Source: Micromonospora sediminimaris (lineage in GTDB: Bacteria; Actinomycetota; Actinomycetes; Mycobacteriales; Micromonosporaceae). Taken from it: DNA of 64,000 bases. Numbering within the stretch: the first letter of the stretch is position 1; every line of letters starts with the position of its first letter. A program made the position numbers and the translations under genes. The DNA is taken from positions 457,289 through 521,288 of the forward strand of contig FOLJ01000002.1 of NCBI GenBank assembly GCA_900112325.1. The letters run 5' to 3'. Below are positions 40,383 through 49,568 of the stretch, piece by piece. The notes under the pieces were generated by a model. That model worked only from the letters and a program-made list of their open reading frames with translations. It ran no database searches and was not told the origin of the DNA.

Positions 40383-42335
40383 TTAGTGTCGGCCCCGGCG
40401 GGCCCGCAGGTAGTCGCTGACCACGTACTCGCCGAGGTCGTCGGCGTCCGGGGTGAAGACCCGTCCACCGCTGCGTCGGGCCACCGCGTCGACGAACCGG
40501 CGCAAACCGGGATCGTCGCCGAGCATGAAGAGGTTGAGGGTGGCCCCGTAGCGGCCGAGCCGGTCCACCTCCCGGACCGTCGCCTCGATCGTCTCCGGCG
40601 ACGACGGCCAGGCGAACAGCGCCTCACCGTCGTCCGGGTCCAGGTGGGCGGTCGGTTCCCCGTCGGTGACCACCAGCACCACCGGCTCCGCGTCCGGATG
40701 ACGCCGCAGGTGCCGGCCGGCCAGCCGCAACGCGTGTTGCAGGTTGGTCCCCTGCATCATGTCCGGCTCGACGGCGGCCAGTTCCTGCTGGGTCAGCGTC
40801 TCCGCCCGCCGGCCGAACCCGATGATCTGCAACGCGTCCTGCGGGAACCGGGTGGCCATCAGGTGCGCCAGGGCCAGCCCGGTCTGCTTCATCGGCCCCC
40901 ACCGACCCTGCGAGATCATCGAGTACGACAGGTCGACGCAGAGCGCCACCGCCGCCGACGCCCGCCGTTCGGTCTCGACCACCTCGAAGTCCTCGACGGC
41001 CAGTTGCACCGGCACCCCCGGGCCGGCTCGGCGGACCGCCCGGGTCAGCGTCCGCACCACATCCAGCGGCTGCTCGTCGCCGTACTCCCAGGGCCGCGAC
41101 GCCCCGGTCACCTCGCCGGCCGCCCCGGCCGAGCGCAGGTCGTGCTGGCCACGCGGACCGGCGGTCAGCTCGGCGAAGACCTGGCGCAGCGCGGTGCCGC
41201 CGAGGCGACGCAGCGCCTTCGGACTCAACGTCAGACCGTCGGCGTCCCGGGTCACCCAACCCTGTCGGCGCAGCTCCCGCTCCAGCTCCCGCAGGCGGCG
41301 TACGTCGTCGGCCGCGTCGCGGCCCAGCGTCCGGGCCACCGCGTCGACGTCGATGTCGTCAAGGGTCGCCCCGGGATGCGCCTGGCCCAACTGGTCGAGC
41401 AGGTCGTCCAGTTCGGCGATCTCGTCGAGCGCCCCGGTCGCCTCGCCGTAGCCCAGCGGGTGGCCACCCTGCGTCCGCTCACCCCGCCCCCAGCGCAGGT
41501 CGGGCCGGAGCGCCCGCAGGTTCCCCTCCAAAGCGGCCAGCTCACCGGCGAGCCGGTCACCGAGGGACTCGCGCATCAGCCCGGCCAGTTCCTCCCGCTG
41601 CCGCTCCGACAGCGAGTTCATCAGCCGCTGACCGGCCGCCGATCGGCGGGCCAGAATGTCGATCAGTTCGTCCACGTCGCGCGGGTTTTCGGGGAAGAAG
41701 TCGCCGTGCCGGCGCATGAACTCGGCGAACGCGTCGGTGGTGTCCTCGGCGCGGGCGTGCCGGGCCAGCAGGGCGTTGAGGTCCCGCATCATCTCGGCGA
41801 CCTGCTCCTGCACCGCCGGGTCACCGGCCAGCCGCGCCGAGTCGCGCAGCCCGGCGAAGCGCTGGCCGAGCACGTCGTCGCGCAGCCCGTCGAGGATCCG
41901 CTGGTAGGTCTGCCGGGCCTCGTCGCTCGCCCACCGGTAGTCGGACAGGTCCCGCACCGCCTGCGCGGTCGAGCGGGGCAGGTCGTCGAGCACCGTCTCG
42001 GCGAACCGGGCCGCCTCGTCGTCGCGGCGGGCCAACTCGTCCCGCTCGGCGGCCAGCGCCTGATCGAGCAGCGCCCGCGCCCGCGTCACCGCTCCGTCGA
42101 GTTCACCCCGGCGCAACGCCTCGCGGCGCAGCCGGCGGGCGCGGGCGGTCAGCCCGTCCAGCCCACCACGGCCCTGCGGGCCCCGGCGCAGCAGATCCCG
42201 CAGCGCGTCCCGGAGGCTGCCGCCGGCCAGCACCTCCGCGCCGACCTGGTCCACCGCGGCCTGCACGTCGTACGGGGGCGCGAGCGGATCGGGGCCGCCG
42301 CGCCACTGCCCGTACCGGAACCGGTTGCCAGCCAT
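40383..42335 (-). CDS. VWA-domain protein, partner of MoxR-type ATPase
   Basis: A 650-residue protein. The N-terminal ~410 residues are acidic and helical. Residues ~440-640 hold a von Willebrand A domain: LCVDLSYSMISQGRWGP (MIDAS DxSxS), then MMQGTNLQHALRLAG (threonine) and VVLVVTDGEPTAH (aspartate). VWA proteins of this kind are found next to MoxR AAA+ ATPases and act as adaptors for the ATPase on a client, as in BchD/CoxE systems. It starts one base after the MoxR stop. Client unknown. A 155-residue helical protein follows in the operon. Confidence 0.75.
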   Translation of the reverse strand: MAGNRFRYGQWRGGPDPLAPPYDVQAAVDQVGAEVLAGGSLRDALRDLLRRGPQGRGGLDGLTARARRLRREALRRGELDGAVTRARALLDQALAAERDELARRDDEAARFAETVLDDLPRSTAQAVRDLSDYRWASDEARQTYQRILDGLRDDVLGQRFAGLRDSARLAGDPAVQEQVAEMMRDLNALLARHARAEDTTDAFAEFMRRHGDFFPENPRDVDELIDILARRSAAGQRLMNSLSERQREELAGLMRESLGDRLAGELAALEGNLRALRPDLRWGRGERTQGGHPLGYGEATGALDEIAELDDLLDQLGQAHPGATLDDIDVDAVARTLGRDAADDVRRLRELERELRRQGWVTRDADGLTLSPKALRRLGGTALRQVFAELTAGPRGQHDLRSAGAAGEVTGASRPWEYGDEQPLDVVRTLTRAVRRAGPGVPVQLAVEDFEVVETERRASAAVALCVDLSYSMISQGRWGPMKQTGLALAHLMATRFPQDALQIIGFGRRAETLTQQELAAVEPDMMQGTNLQHALRLAGRHLRRHPDAEPVVLVVTDGEPTAHLDPDDGEALFAWPSSPETIEATVREVDRLGRYGATLNLFMLGDDPGLRRFVDAVARRSGGRVFTPDADDLGEYVVSDYLRARRGRH

Positions 42336-42336
42336 C

Positions 42337-43782
42337 TCAGTCCCGGCCGCCGTAGCGGGTCCGCCCGCCGTCGGTGACGTCCTTGCCCAGCCGGCGGCTC
42401 AGATACAGCCCTTCGAGCACGAACTCGACGGCCGCCGCGGCCTGCCCGGTGGTCGGCGCGTCGCCGATCCCGAGCCGGTCGAGCACCTTGGCCAGCCCCG
42501 GCACCGTGCCCACCTGACGCAGCAGGTCAGCCGCCGACACCAACTCCCCGGTCTCGACCGCCTGCCCTTCCTCGACCAGCGCGGTGAAGCCGGACAGGTC
42601 CAGCCCGGCCAGTCGGGCCCGGAACGTCTCGGCGTTGGCGGTACGCAGCAGGTGACCGAGAAGTTCGACCTCCCGGCCCTCCTCGCCGCTCTCGAACTCC
42701 ACCTTGCCGCGCAGCGTCGACGTCACCGACACCGCGTCGCCCACCCGCGCCACCGCCTCGGCCGACGGCAGTTCCGAGTCGGTGCCCAGCAGGCACGCCC
42801 GGCGCAGCGCGGCAGCGGCGACGGTCTCCGCCGCGGCGATGGCGAACCGGGCGGAGACACCGGAACGTGGGTCCACCGACGGCGACTCGCGTACCGCCCG
42901 GGCGAACCGGGCCAGCACCTCCAGCACGTGCTCCGGCACCTCGGCGACCAGGTCGGCCTCCTGCCGGATCAGGGCCAGCTCCAACTCCAGGTCGGTCGGG
43001 TAGTGGGTGCGGATCTCCGCGCCGAAGCGGTCCTTGAGCGGCGTGATGATCCGACCCCGGTTGGTGTAGTCCTCCGGGTTGGCGCTGGCCACCAGCAGCA
43101 GGTCCAGCGGCAGCCGCAGTTGGTAGCCGCGTACCTGGATGTCCCGCTCCTCCAGCACGTTGAGCAGCGCCACCTGGATCCGCTCGGCCAGGTCGGGCAG
43201 CTCGTTGACCGCGAAGATGCCCCGGTTGGTACGCGGCACCAGCCCGAAGTGGATCGTCTCGGGGTCGCCGAGCGTACGCCCCTGAGCCAGCCGGACCGGG
43301 TCCACGTCGCCGATCAGGTCGCCCACGCTGGTGTCCGGGGTGGCCAGTTTCTCCCCGTAACGCATCGAGCGGTGCAGCCAGCCCACCGGCAGGTCGTCGC
43401 CGGCCTCGGCGACAAGCGCCCGCGACGCCGGGGTGACCGGGTGCAGCGGGTGCTCGTTGAGCACCGAGCCGACGATCACCGGCGTCCACTCGTCAAGCAG
43501 CGTCACCAGCGACCGGATCAGCCGGGTCTTGCCCTGACCCCGCTCGCCGAGCAGCACCATGTCGTGCCCGGCGAGCAGCGCCCGCTCCACCTCCGGCAAC
43601 ACGGTGTCGTCGTACCCGACGATGCCGGCGAACCGCGGCGCGCCATCACGCATCCGGGCCCGCAGGTTGTCGCGCAGCTCCTGCTTGACGGTGCGGTAGC
43701 GGTGCCCGGCGGCGCGCAGCGCACCGAGCGTGGCGGGCAGGTCGGCCGGCGGGAGCGGCGAAACAGACGAAGACTCACTCAC
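42337..43782 (-). CDS. MoxR-type AAA+ ATPase (Mg-chelatase ChlI-like)
   Basis: A 481-residue AAA+ ATPase. Walker A GERGQGKTRLI, Walker B at FAVNELPDL, and sensor-1-like VASANPEDYTNRGRI, as in MoxR and magnesium chelatase I subunits. A C-terminal helical lid follows (~280-480). It should form a hexameric ring that hydrolyses ATP to remodel a client, with the downstream VWA protein as adaptor. The start at 43782 is a GTG with no good ribosome binding site; other GTG codons within 21 bases upstream are possible. It is divergent from the GNAT gene. Confidence 0.8.
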   Translation of the reverse strand: MSESSSVSPLPPADLPATLGALRAAGHRYRTVKQELRDNLRARMRDGAPRFAGIVGYDDTVLPEVERALLAGHDMVLLGERGQGKTRLIRSLVTLLDEWTPVIVGSVLNEHPLHPVTPASRALVAEAGDDLPVGWLHRSMRYGEKLATPDTSVGDLIGDVDPVRLAQGRTLGDPETIHFGLVPRTNRGIFAVNELPDLAERIQVALLNVLEERDIQVRGYQLRLPLDLLLVASANPEDYTNRGRIITPLKDRFGAEIRTHYPTDLELELALIRQEADLVAEVPEHVLEVLARFARAVRESPSVDPRSGVSARFAIAAAETVAAAALRRACLLGTDSELPSAEAVARVGDAVSVTSTLRGKVEFESGEEGREVELLGHLLRTANAETFRARLAGLDLSGFTALVEEGQAVETGELVSAADLLRQVGTVPGLAKVLDRLGIGDAPTTGQAAAAVEFVLEGLYLSRRLGKDVTDGGRTRYGGRD

Positions 43783-43867
43783 CCCGCCCACGCTAGCGCG
43801 CACCTGCCGCCGTCGACCCCTGTCGACCTGGCATGATCATGAACTCTGCCTGGATGAGGAGGAGGCG

Positions 43868-44326
43868 GTGGTGCTCTCCATCGATCGCGAACCCTGGGAG
43901 TCGACCGACGCCGTCCGGCTCCGCGCCGCCCAGCGAACCGAACTCGACGCCCGCTACGGCTGTGACGACCACGAGCCGGGCGAGGAGCCCACGGCCGACA
44001 CGGTGAGCGTCTTCCTGATCGCCCGAGACCCCGGCGGCACCGCCGTGGGCTGCGGCGGCCTGCGCTTCCTCGCTGCCGGTTCCGCCGAGATCAAACGGAT
44101 GTACGTCAGCCCGCCGGCCCGGGGCACCGGCGTCGCGACCGCCATCCTGCGCGCCCTGGAACAGGCCGCCCGCGACGCCGGGGTACGTACCCTGCTGCTG
44201 GAGACCGGCACCGCCCAGCCCGACGCGATGCGCTTCTACGAGCGGGAGGGCTACCGGCGCATCGACAACTTCGGGCCGTACCAGGGCGAACCGCTCTCCG
44301 TCTGCTACGCCCGCGACCTGCCGTGA
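43868..44326 (+). CDS. GNAT family N-acetyltransferase
   Basis: A 152-residue acetyl-CoA-dependent N-acyltransferase. The CoA pyrophosphate loop is VSPPARGTGVATAIL (R/QxxGxG/A) after IKRMYV, and the C-terminal DAMRFYEREGYRRIDNFGPY is typical of the single-domain branch. The start at 43868 uses a GTG directly after GGAGGAGG; the adjacent GTG at 43871 is possible. The substrate (amine, peptide or aminoglycoside) is not predictable. It is divergent from the MoxR gene and convergent with the membrane-protein gene that follows. Confidence 0.8.
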   Translation: MVLSIDREPWESTDAVRLRAAQRTELDARYGCDDHEPGEEPTADTVSVFLIARDPGGTAVGCGGLRFLAAGSAEIKRMYVSPPARGTGVATAILRALEQAARDAGVRTLLLETGTAQPDAMRFYEREGYRRIDNFGPYQGEPLSVCYARDLP

Positions 44327-44328
44327 CA

Positions 44329-44371
44329 GCCCGGTCCGCCGCCCACCCCCGTGCCGGACGACGGACCGGGC
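44329..44371. terminator. Bidirectional hairpin between convergent genes
   Basis: A 10-base-pair stem of GCCCGGTCCG (44329-44338) with CGGACCGGGC (44362-44371). The loop is 23 bases. The gap is between convergent genes, so it may end both transcripts. Confidence 0.55.
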
Positions 44372-44377
44372 CACCGG

Positions 44378-45445
44378 TCACCCCAGGTTGCAGCGACCGC
44401 AGATGCCCCGACGACGCAGGTGGTACGCGTACGTCGCGGCGCCGAGCGCAAGCCCCCAGAGCGGGAAGAACATCAGCGGGAGACCGGCCGCGCTGAGCCC
44501 GCGACCGGCCTGCCAGAACTCGGGGACGCTGAGCGCGTTCAGGCCGGCGGCGGTGGCCAGCACCGCAACCACCGTCGCCGGGATCACGGCCAGCCGCACC
44601 GGCACCGGCCGACCGCCCAGCCCCACCATCCAGCGGGGAAACCGCGCACCCCAACGCTGCGCCAGCCCCAGGGTGAGCACCGCGCCGACGGTGGCGAAGG
44701 CGCCCAGCCCGACCCCCGCCCAGACCGCGCCGCTCTGCCGCAACTCGGCGAGATCCTCCCGCGCGAGGCCGAGCGGGATGCCGGCCAGCCAGGCGAACCG
44801 GGTCAGCGCGTACCCGACGGGGATCACCGCCGCGACCCAGACGGCCCACCGGCCCCAGCGGGCCGCGGCCGCCGGGGTGGTCCAGCCCCGGTCGGTGCCG
44901 TCGCGGCCACACCCGACACAGCAACCGGCGGTACGCCGCTGCCACCTCAGCAGCACCCCGCTCAACAGCACCCCGCCGCACATCGCGGCGACGCGAGCGG
45001 TAAGCGCCCAGGTGAACACGTCTGCGTAATCCACAGGTGGCCAACCGAAGGGTGCACCGACCAGCAGCATCGGCGCGTAGCCGAGCAGGGCCAGCACCTG
45101 CAAGCCGGGCACCACCACGGCCAGCACGAACGCCACGGTCCAGCCGTAAGCGAGCAGCAGCATCCGCAGCGGGCCGGTGGGCGTGGTTCGGCGACTGGCC
45201 AGGACCAGCGCCACGGCGGTGAGCAGCATCCCGGCGAAGAACGACGGCCCGGCGTCCGTCGGGAGCAGCCGGAGCAGTGTCGAGTCGAGGTGCGGATCGT
45301 TGGCACCGAACGGGTAGCCGGTGCCGGTGATGGCCGCCACCAGAGCGAGCAGGCCCCACAGCCCGAGCCAACCGGCGGCAAGTGGGGCGAGCAGGCCGGG
45401 ACGACGGGTCGTCCCACGGTGCTCGGGTAGGGCTACGTTTGTCAT
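44378..45445 (-). CDS. Polytopic membrane protein of unknown family
   Basis: A 355-residue integral membrane protein with about 8 predicted helices. It has a cysteine-rich stretch in a loop (AGCCVGCGRDGTDR) and a short C-terminal CGRCN, which could bind metal or form disulphides. The ATG at 45445 is used. It sits next to a NarL-type two-component system on the same strand, and the response-regulator gene lies 75 bases downstream of this gene's far side. No family was recognised. Confidence 0.6.
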   Translation of the reverse strand: MTNVALPEHRGTTRRPGLLAPLAAGWLGLWGLLALVAAITGTGYPFGANDPHLDSTLLRLLPTDAGPSFFAGMLLTAVALVLASRRTTPTGPLRMLLLAYGWTVAFVLAVVVPGLQVLALLGYAPMLLVGAPFGWPPVDYADVFTWALTARVAAMCGGVLLSGVLLRWQRRTAGCCVGCGRDGTDRGWTTPAAAARWGRWAVWVAAVIPVGYALTRFAWLAGIPLGLAREDLAELRQSGAVWAGVGLGAFATVGAVLTLGLAQRWGARFPRWMVGLGGRPVPVRLAVIPATVVAVLATAAGLNALSVPEFWQAGRGLSAAGLPLMFFPLWGLALGAATYAYHLRRRGICGRCNLG

Positions 45446-45520
45446 GAACCCAGCCTCGGCTGAGGTGCCCGCCCTGCCCTCCCGTACGGCGGTGAACCGT
45501 CTCCCCCGCGTGGGGGAAGC

Positions 45521-46171
45521 TCAGCCAGCGGGTGTGACGAACCCCGACTCGTACGCGGCGATCACCGCCTGGGTGCGGTCACGCACCCCGAGCTTCGTCA
45601 GCACGTTGCCGACGTGCGTCTTCACCGTCTCGACCCCCACCACGAGGCGGGCGGCGATCTCCGGATTGGACAGTCCGGCGGCCATCAGCCGCAGCACCTC
45701 GCCCTCCCGTTCGGTGAGCCGGGCCGTCCGCAGCCCGTCGGCGTTCCGCCGCCCGTACGCACCGACCAGCCGCCGGATCGCGGCCGGGAAGAGCAGCGAC
45801 TCACCGCGCGCCACCACCCGTACCGCCTCCACCACCTCGGCCGGCCGGGCCCGCTTGAGCAGGAAGCCACTCGCCCCGGCGCGCAGCGCGTCGTAGACGT
45901 ACTCGTCGTTGGCGAAGGTGGTGATGACCAGCACCCGGGGCGGCTCGGCGGAGGTGGCCAGCAGACGCCGGGTGGCCTGGATGCCGTCGATCCTGGGCAT
46001 TCGCACGTCCATCAGCACCACCTGTGGGCGGTGCCGGGCGACCAGCGGCGGTACCTCCGCACCGTCTGCGGCCTCGGCGACGACCCGCAGGTCCGGCTGG
46101 GCGTCGAGGATGGTCCGCAGCCCGATCCGGACCAGTTCGTCGTCGTCGACGATCAACACTGCCACGCTCAT
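45521..46171 (-). CDS. NarL/LuxR-type response regulator
   Basis: A 216-residue two-domain regulator. The receiver has DDDELVRIG (acidic pocket), LMDVRMPRIDG (phospho-Asp) and a late TTFANDEYVY/LLKRARP Thr/Lys pair. The C-terminal LuxR HTH is RLTEREGEVLRLMAAGLSN, then RLVVGVETVKTHVGNVLTKL. The ATG at 46171 overlaps the histidine-kinase stop as ATGA, so the two are co-translated. The genes it regulates are unknown; candidates include the adjacent membrane protein. Confidence 0.88.
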   Translation of the reverse strand: MSVAVLIVDDDELVRIGLRTILDAQPDLRVVAEAADGAEVPPLVARHRPQVVLMDVRMPRIDGIQATRRLLATSAEPPRVLVITTFANDEYVYDALRAGASGFLLKRARPAEVVEAVRVVARGESLLFPAAIRRLVGAYGRRNADGLRTARLTEREGEVLRLMAAGLSNPEIAARLVVGVETVKTHVGNVLTKLGVRDRTQAVIAAYESGFVTPAG

Positions 46172-47415
46172 CCGTCCGCCCCGATCGGCAGCCGCACCCG
46201 TACCCGCCATCGTCCTCCGTCCATTTTGGCGGTGATCTGGCCGCCGAGCAGCAGCACCCGCTCCCGCATGCCGATCAGCCCCCGCCCACCACCCGGCACC
46301 GCCGCGCCACCGGACGGCGGCTGAGCCACTCCGTTCTCCAGCTCGATCTCCAGGCCGTCCGGCGACACGTCCACCCGCAGGGTCACCGGCCCGTGGCCGT
46401 GCCGGGCTGCGTTGGTCAACCCCTCCTGCACGATTCGGTAGCCCTCCCGGGAGACCGCCGCCGGCAGGGCGTCCAGCGACCCACTGCCGCGGCTGCGTAC
46501 CGAGGTGCCGGCGGCCCGGGTGTCGGCGATCAGTCCGTCCAGGTCGGACAGGGTCCGCTGGGGGGTACGGGCCGCCGGTTCCCCGGTCTCCCGCAGCAAC
46601 CCGAGCACCTGGTCGAGATCGTCCATCGCACGCCGCGCGGTCTCCTCGATGGCGCCCAGCGCCCGGCGAACGAACTCCGGGTCGCCGTCGAGCACCTCGC
46701 GGGCGGCGCCGGCCTGGAGGGTGGCGACGGTAAGCGCGTGGCCGACCGAGTCGTGCAGCTCCCGGGCCAGCCGGTTGCGTTCGGCCAGCCGCGCGGCCCG
46801 GGCCTCCAGCGCCGCGATCCGCTCGGCCGACGCCGGTCCCAGCAGCGCCGGAGCCATCGACGCGGCGAGCGCACCGAGCCCGGCCACGACGTAGCCGAGT
46901 GCGACCAGCACGAGCAGCCCGACGAGCGTCAACCAGCCGCTGTCACCGGCGTGGAGCGGCCCGAACCGCTCGGCGCCGGTCATTCCGACGTCCACACCCG
47001 CCTGCGCGGCGATGAACGCCAGCGCCATCGGCACCGCGCTGAACAGCGCGGCCACCACCAGCGCGCCGCTGATCAGGTGCAGTCCGATCCAGAGCGCGGC
47101 GCGCAACCGGGTCTCCCGGTCGAGTCGGTGACCGGGCAGCGGCTCGGGCAACTCGACCCCGAGCAGCCCACGGACCGCCGCGATCTCCAGCGCGCGACTA
47201 CCGCCGAGGAAGATCGGTACGACGGCGATGGTGGCCGCCGGCACCAGCAGCACCAGGACCAGCGGCCAGGGCACCCCGGAGGTGGTGAACAGCTGCGCGA
47301 AGGCCACCAGCAGCAACGCGTACGGCAGCGCGAGCACGCCACCGAGCAACAGGAACACACCGCGCCGCCAGGTGGAGCCGGCGACCAACGGACGCAGCGG
47401 CGCGGGAGGATTCAT
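46168..47415 (-). CDS. NarX-type sensor histidine kinase
   Basis: A 415-residue sensor kinase. The N-terminal ~200 residues contain about four membrane helices, with no large periplasmic domain, so the signal is probably membrane-borne or internal. HisKA_3 dimerisation/phosphoacceptor RELHDSVGHALTVATLQAG, followed by an HATPase_c with NAARHG (N box) and GGGRGLIGMRERVLLLGG (G box). It pairs with the NarL-type regulator through an ATGA overlap. The start is an ATG at 47415. Confidence 0.85.
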   Translation of the reverse strand: MNPPAPLRPLVAGSTWRRGVFLLLGGVLALPYALLLVAFAQLFTTSGVPWPLVLVLLVPAATIAVVPIFLGGSRALEIAAVRGLLGVELPEPLPGHRLDRETRLRAALWIGLHLISGALVVAALFSAVPMALAFIAAQAGVDVGMTGAERFGPLHAGDSGWLTLVGLLVLVALGYVVAGLGALAASMAPALLGPASAERIAALEARAARLAERNRLARELHDSVGHALTVATLQAGAAREVLDGDPEFVRRALGAIEETARRAMDDLDQVLGLLRETGEPAARTPQRTLSDLDGLIADTRAAGTSVRSRGSGSLDALPAAVSREGYRIVQEGLTNAARHGHGPVTLRVDVSPDGLEIELENGVAQPPSGGAAVPGGGRGLIGMRERVLLLGGQITAKMDGGRWRVRVRLPIGADG

Positions 47416-47469
47416 CGCCTCATGATGCCGATGCCCCGCCCGCCGGTCACCGCCACCTGGGCCGCACGG

Positions 47470-48438
47470 TCAGCCGCGTACCCGGGACCTGACGAACTGC
47501 GGTATCGCGGCCAGCCCGGTGACCGGTCGGAACGCACGGGCCGCGTTGACAAGCGCGGCGTACTCGTCCTCGGTCAGATCGATCTCCGCGGCGGCGGCGT
47601 TCCGCTCCATCTGCTCCACGCTGGACGCGCCGGGAATCGCCACCACGTTCGGGTGACGCAGCACGTACGCCAGGGCGATCTGGCTCGGTGTCGCGTCGTG
47701 CGCGGCGGCCACCTGGCGCAGCGTCTCGATCAGCGCGCTGCCGCGTTCCAGGTTCTCCGGCAGGAAGTACAGGTTGGCCCGCCGGATGGCGCCGACCGGC
47801 GGATGGTTCGCGTCGTACCGCCCGGAGAGAAAGCCCTGTGCCAGCGGGCTGTACGCGATGACCAACCGGCCGGCCTGCTCGGCGTACCGGAGAAGATCCT
47901 CCTCCGGTTTGCGGTCCAGCATGCTGTAGCGGACCTGGTTGCTGAGCACCCGCCGGCCCAGCGCCGTCTCCGCCACCTGCCAGCGCCGCAGGCTGTAGTT
48001 GCTCACCCCGACCTCGGCGACGAGACCGACGTCCTGCAACGCGCGCATCCCGCGCATGGTCCGCTGGTCGCTGACCACGGGGTTGGGTTGGTGCACCTGG
48101 TAGAGGTCGATGCTGGTGACGCCGAGCCGAGCAGCCGAGGCGACCGCCCGCTGCTGCACCACCGACGCGACCGGCAGCACCGGCAGGATCTTGGTGGCGA
48201 CAGCGACCTTGTCCCGGTCGGCGGCCAGCGCCGCACCGAGGAGCCGTTCGCTGCGACCGAAGCCGTAGACCTCGGCGGTGTCGAAGAGAGTCACGCCCAG
48301 CTCGACGGCGCGCCGGACGATGGTCGCCGCCAGCCGTTCGTAGTCCGGGCCGTACCCCCACTCCCGGGAACCGAACTGCCACGTACCGAGGCCGATCCTG
48401 GACAGGGGCTTCGGGGTGTCGAGCCGCACGTAACGCAT
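47470..48438 (-). CDS. Aldo/keto reductase
   Basis: A 322-residue (alpha/beta)8 aldo/keto reductase. Catalytic tetrad: D and Y in FDTAEVYGFGRSE, K in VAVATKILPV, H in SIDLYQVHQPN. NADPH-binding region IPGASSVEQMERN at the end. The ATG at 48438 is divergent from the next gene, another aldo/keto reductase, with a 65-base gap that presumably holds both promoters. The substrate is not predictable; the branch resembles the actinomycete AKR11/12-like group. Confidence 0.85.
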   Translation of the reverse strand: MRYVRLDTPKPLSRIGLGTWQFGSREWGYGPDYERLAATIVRRAVELGVTLFDTAEVYGFGRSERLLGAALAADRDKVAVATKILPVLPVASVVQQRAVASAARLGVTSIDLYQVHQPNPVVSDQRTMRGMRALQDVGLVAEVGVSNYSLRRWQVAETALGRRVLSNQVRYSMLDRKPEEDLLRYAEQAGRLVIAYSPLAQGFLSGRYDANHPPVGAIRRANLYFLPENLERGSALIETLRQVAAAHDATPSQIALAYVLRHPNVVAIPGASSVEQMERNAAAAEIDLTEDEYAALVNAARAFRPVTGLAAIPQFVRSRVRG

Positions 48439-48503
48439 GGGTCGACGCTACCCGTCGCGGCGCACCACGGCCGCAGCTCGACTCAACGACCGGACCGCGG
48501 GCT

Positions 48504-49505
48504 ATGGTCATGATCGTGACCTACCTCGCCGCCGACACGCGCTATGACCAGATGGCCTACCGACGCAGCGGAGCCAGCGGGCTCCGGCTGCCCGCGATCT
48601 CGCTCGGCCTGTGGCACAACTTCGGGCCGGACCGCCCCGTCGAGCGCCAGCGCGACATCGTGCGGCGCGCCTTCGACCTTGGCGTCACCCATTTCGACCT
48701 GGCCAACAACTACGGACCGCCGCCCGGTTCCGCCGAGGAGAACTTCGGCCGGATGCTCGCCGGTGACCTCAAGCCGTACCGCGACGAGCTGGTCATCTCC
48801 AGCAAGGCCGGCTACCTGATGTGGCCCGGTCCGTACGGCGAGTGGGGTTCCCGTAAGAATCTGATCTCCTCGCTCGACCAGTCGCTGCGCCGGCTCGGCC
48901 TGGACTACGTCGACATCTTCTACAGCCACCGGTACGACCCGGACACCCCGCTGGAGGAGACGATGGGGGCCCTCGACGCCGCCGTCCGCTCCGGCAAGGC
49001 CCTCTACGTCGGCATCTCCAACTACACCTCGGAGCAGACCGAGCGGGCCGCGGCGATTCTGCGCGACCTGGGCACCCCGTTGCTGATCAATCAGCCCGCG
49101 TACTCGATGTTCAACCGGTGGACCGAGCAGGACGGGCTGCTCGACACGCTGGAGCGGGTCGGTGCCGGCTGCATCGCCTACAGCCCGCTGGCCCAGGGTC
49201 TGCTCACCGACCGCTACCTCGACGGCATCCCGGCCGACTCCCGGGTCCGCACCAGCGTCTTCCTGAACGAGAGCGATGTGAACGAGCAGCGACTGGCCAC
49301 CATCCGGGGGCTGGCCGCCATCGCCCAGCGCCGGGGCCAGTCCCTCGCGCAGCTCGCGCTCGCCTGGGCACTGCGCGACCCTCGGATGACCAGCCTCATC
49401 ATCGGTGCCAGCAGCGTGCCGCAGCTGGAGGCCAACATCGCCGCGGTGGAGAACCTCGACCTGACCGCCGAGGAGCTCACCGAGATCGACGCCCAGTTGA
49501 CCTGA
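48504..49505 (+). CDS. Aldo/keto reductase, YghZ-like
   Basis: A 333-residue aldo/keto reductase closest to the YghZ/GpR (L-glyceraldehyde 3-phosphate reductase) branch: HFDLANNYGPPPGSAEENFG carries D and Y, VISSKAGYLMWPGPYGEWG carries K and the branch-typical GxW stretch, and VDIFYSHRYDPDTPLEETMG carries H. The NADPH site is LIIGASSVPQLEANI. Acts on small aldehydes or toxic carbonyls in the cytosol. Several starts are possible (ATG at 48504, GTG at 48516). It is divergent from the other aldo/keto reductase. Confidence 0.85.
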   Translation: MVMIVTYLAADTRYDQMAYRRSGASGLRLPAISLGLWHNFGPDRPVERQRDIVRRAFDLGVTHFDLANNYGPPPGSAEENFGRMLAGDLKPYRDELVISSKAGYLMWPGPYGEWGSRKNLISSLDQSLRRLGLDYVDIFYSHRYDPDTPLEETMGALDAAVRSGKALYVGISNYTSEQTERAAAILRDLGTPLLINQPAYSMFNRWTEQDGLLDTLERVGAGCIAYSPLAQGLLTDRYLDGIPADSRVRTSVFLNESDVNEQRLATIRGLAAIAQRRGQSLAQLALAWALRDPRMTSLIIGASSVPQLEANIAAVENLDLTAEELTEIDAQLT

Positions 49506-49568
49506 CGGGTCGTCGGACCCTGTCCCTGGGCCGGTGTCCGGCCTTAGCGTGGACGGTGGAGGTGGCCC

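Noticed and set aside
40224..42377. 717-codon plus-strand frame over the VWA gene
   Set aside because: Antisense shadow; the sense strand has a complete MIDAS motif.
46024..48513. 829-codon plus-strand frame over the two-component system
   Set aside because: Antisense shadow of the histidine kinase and aldo/keto reductase genes; Arg/Pro-rich, no start signal.
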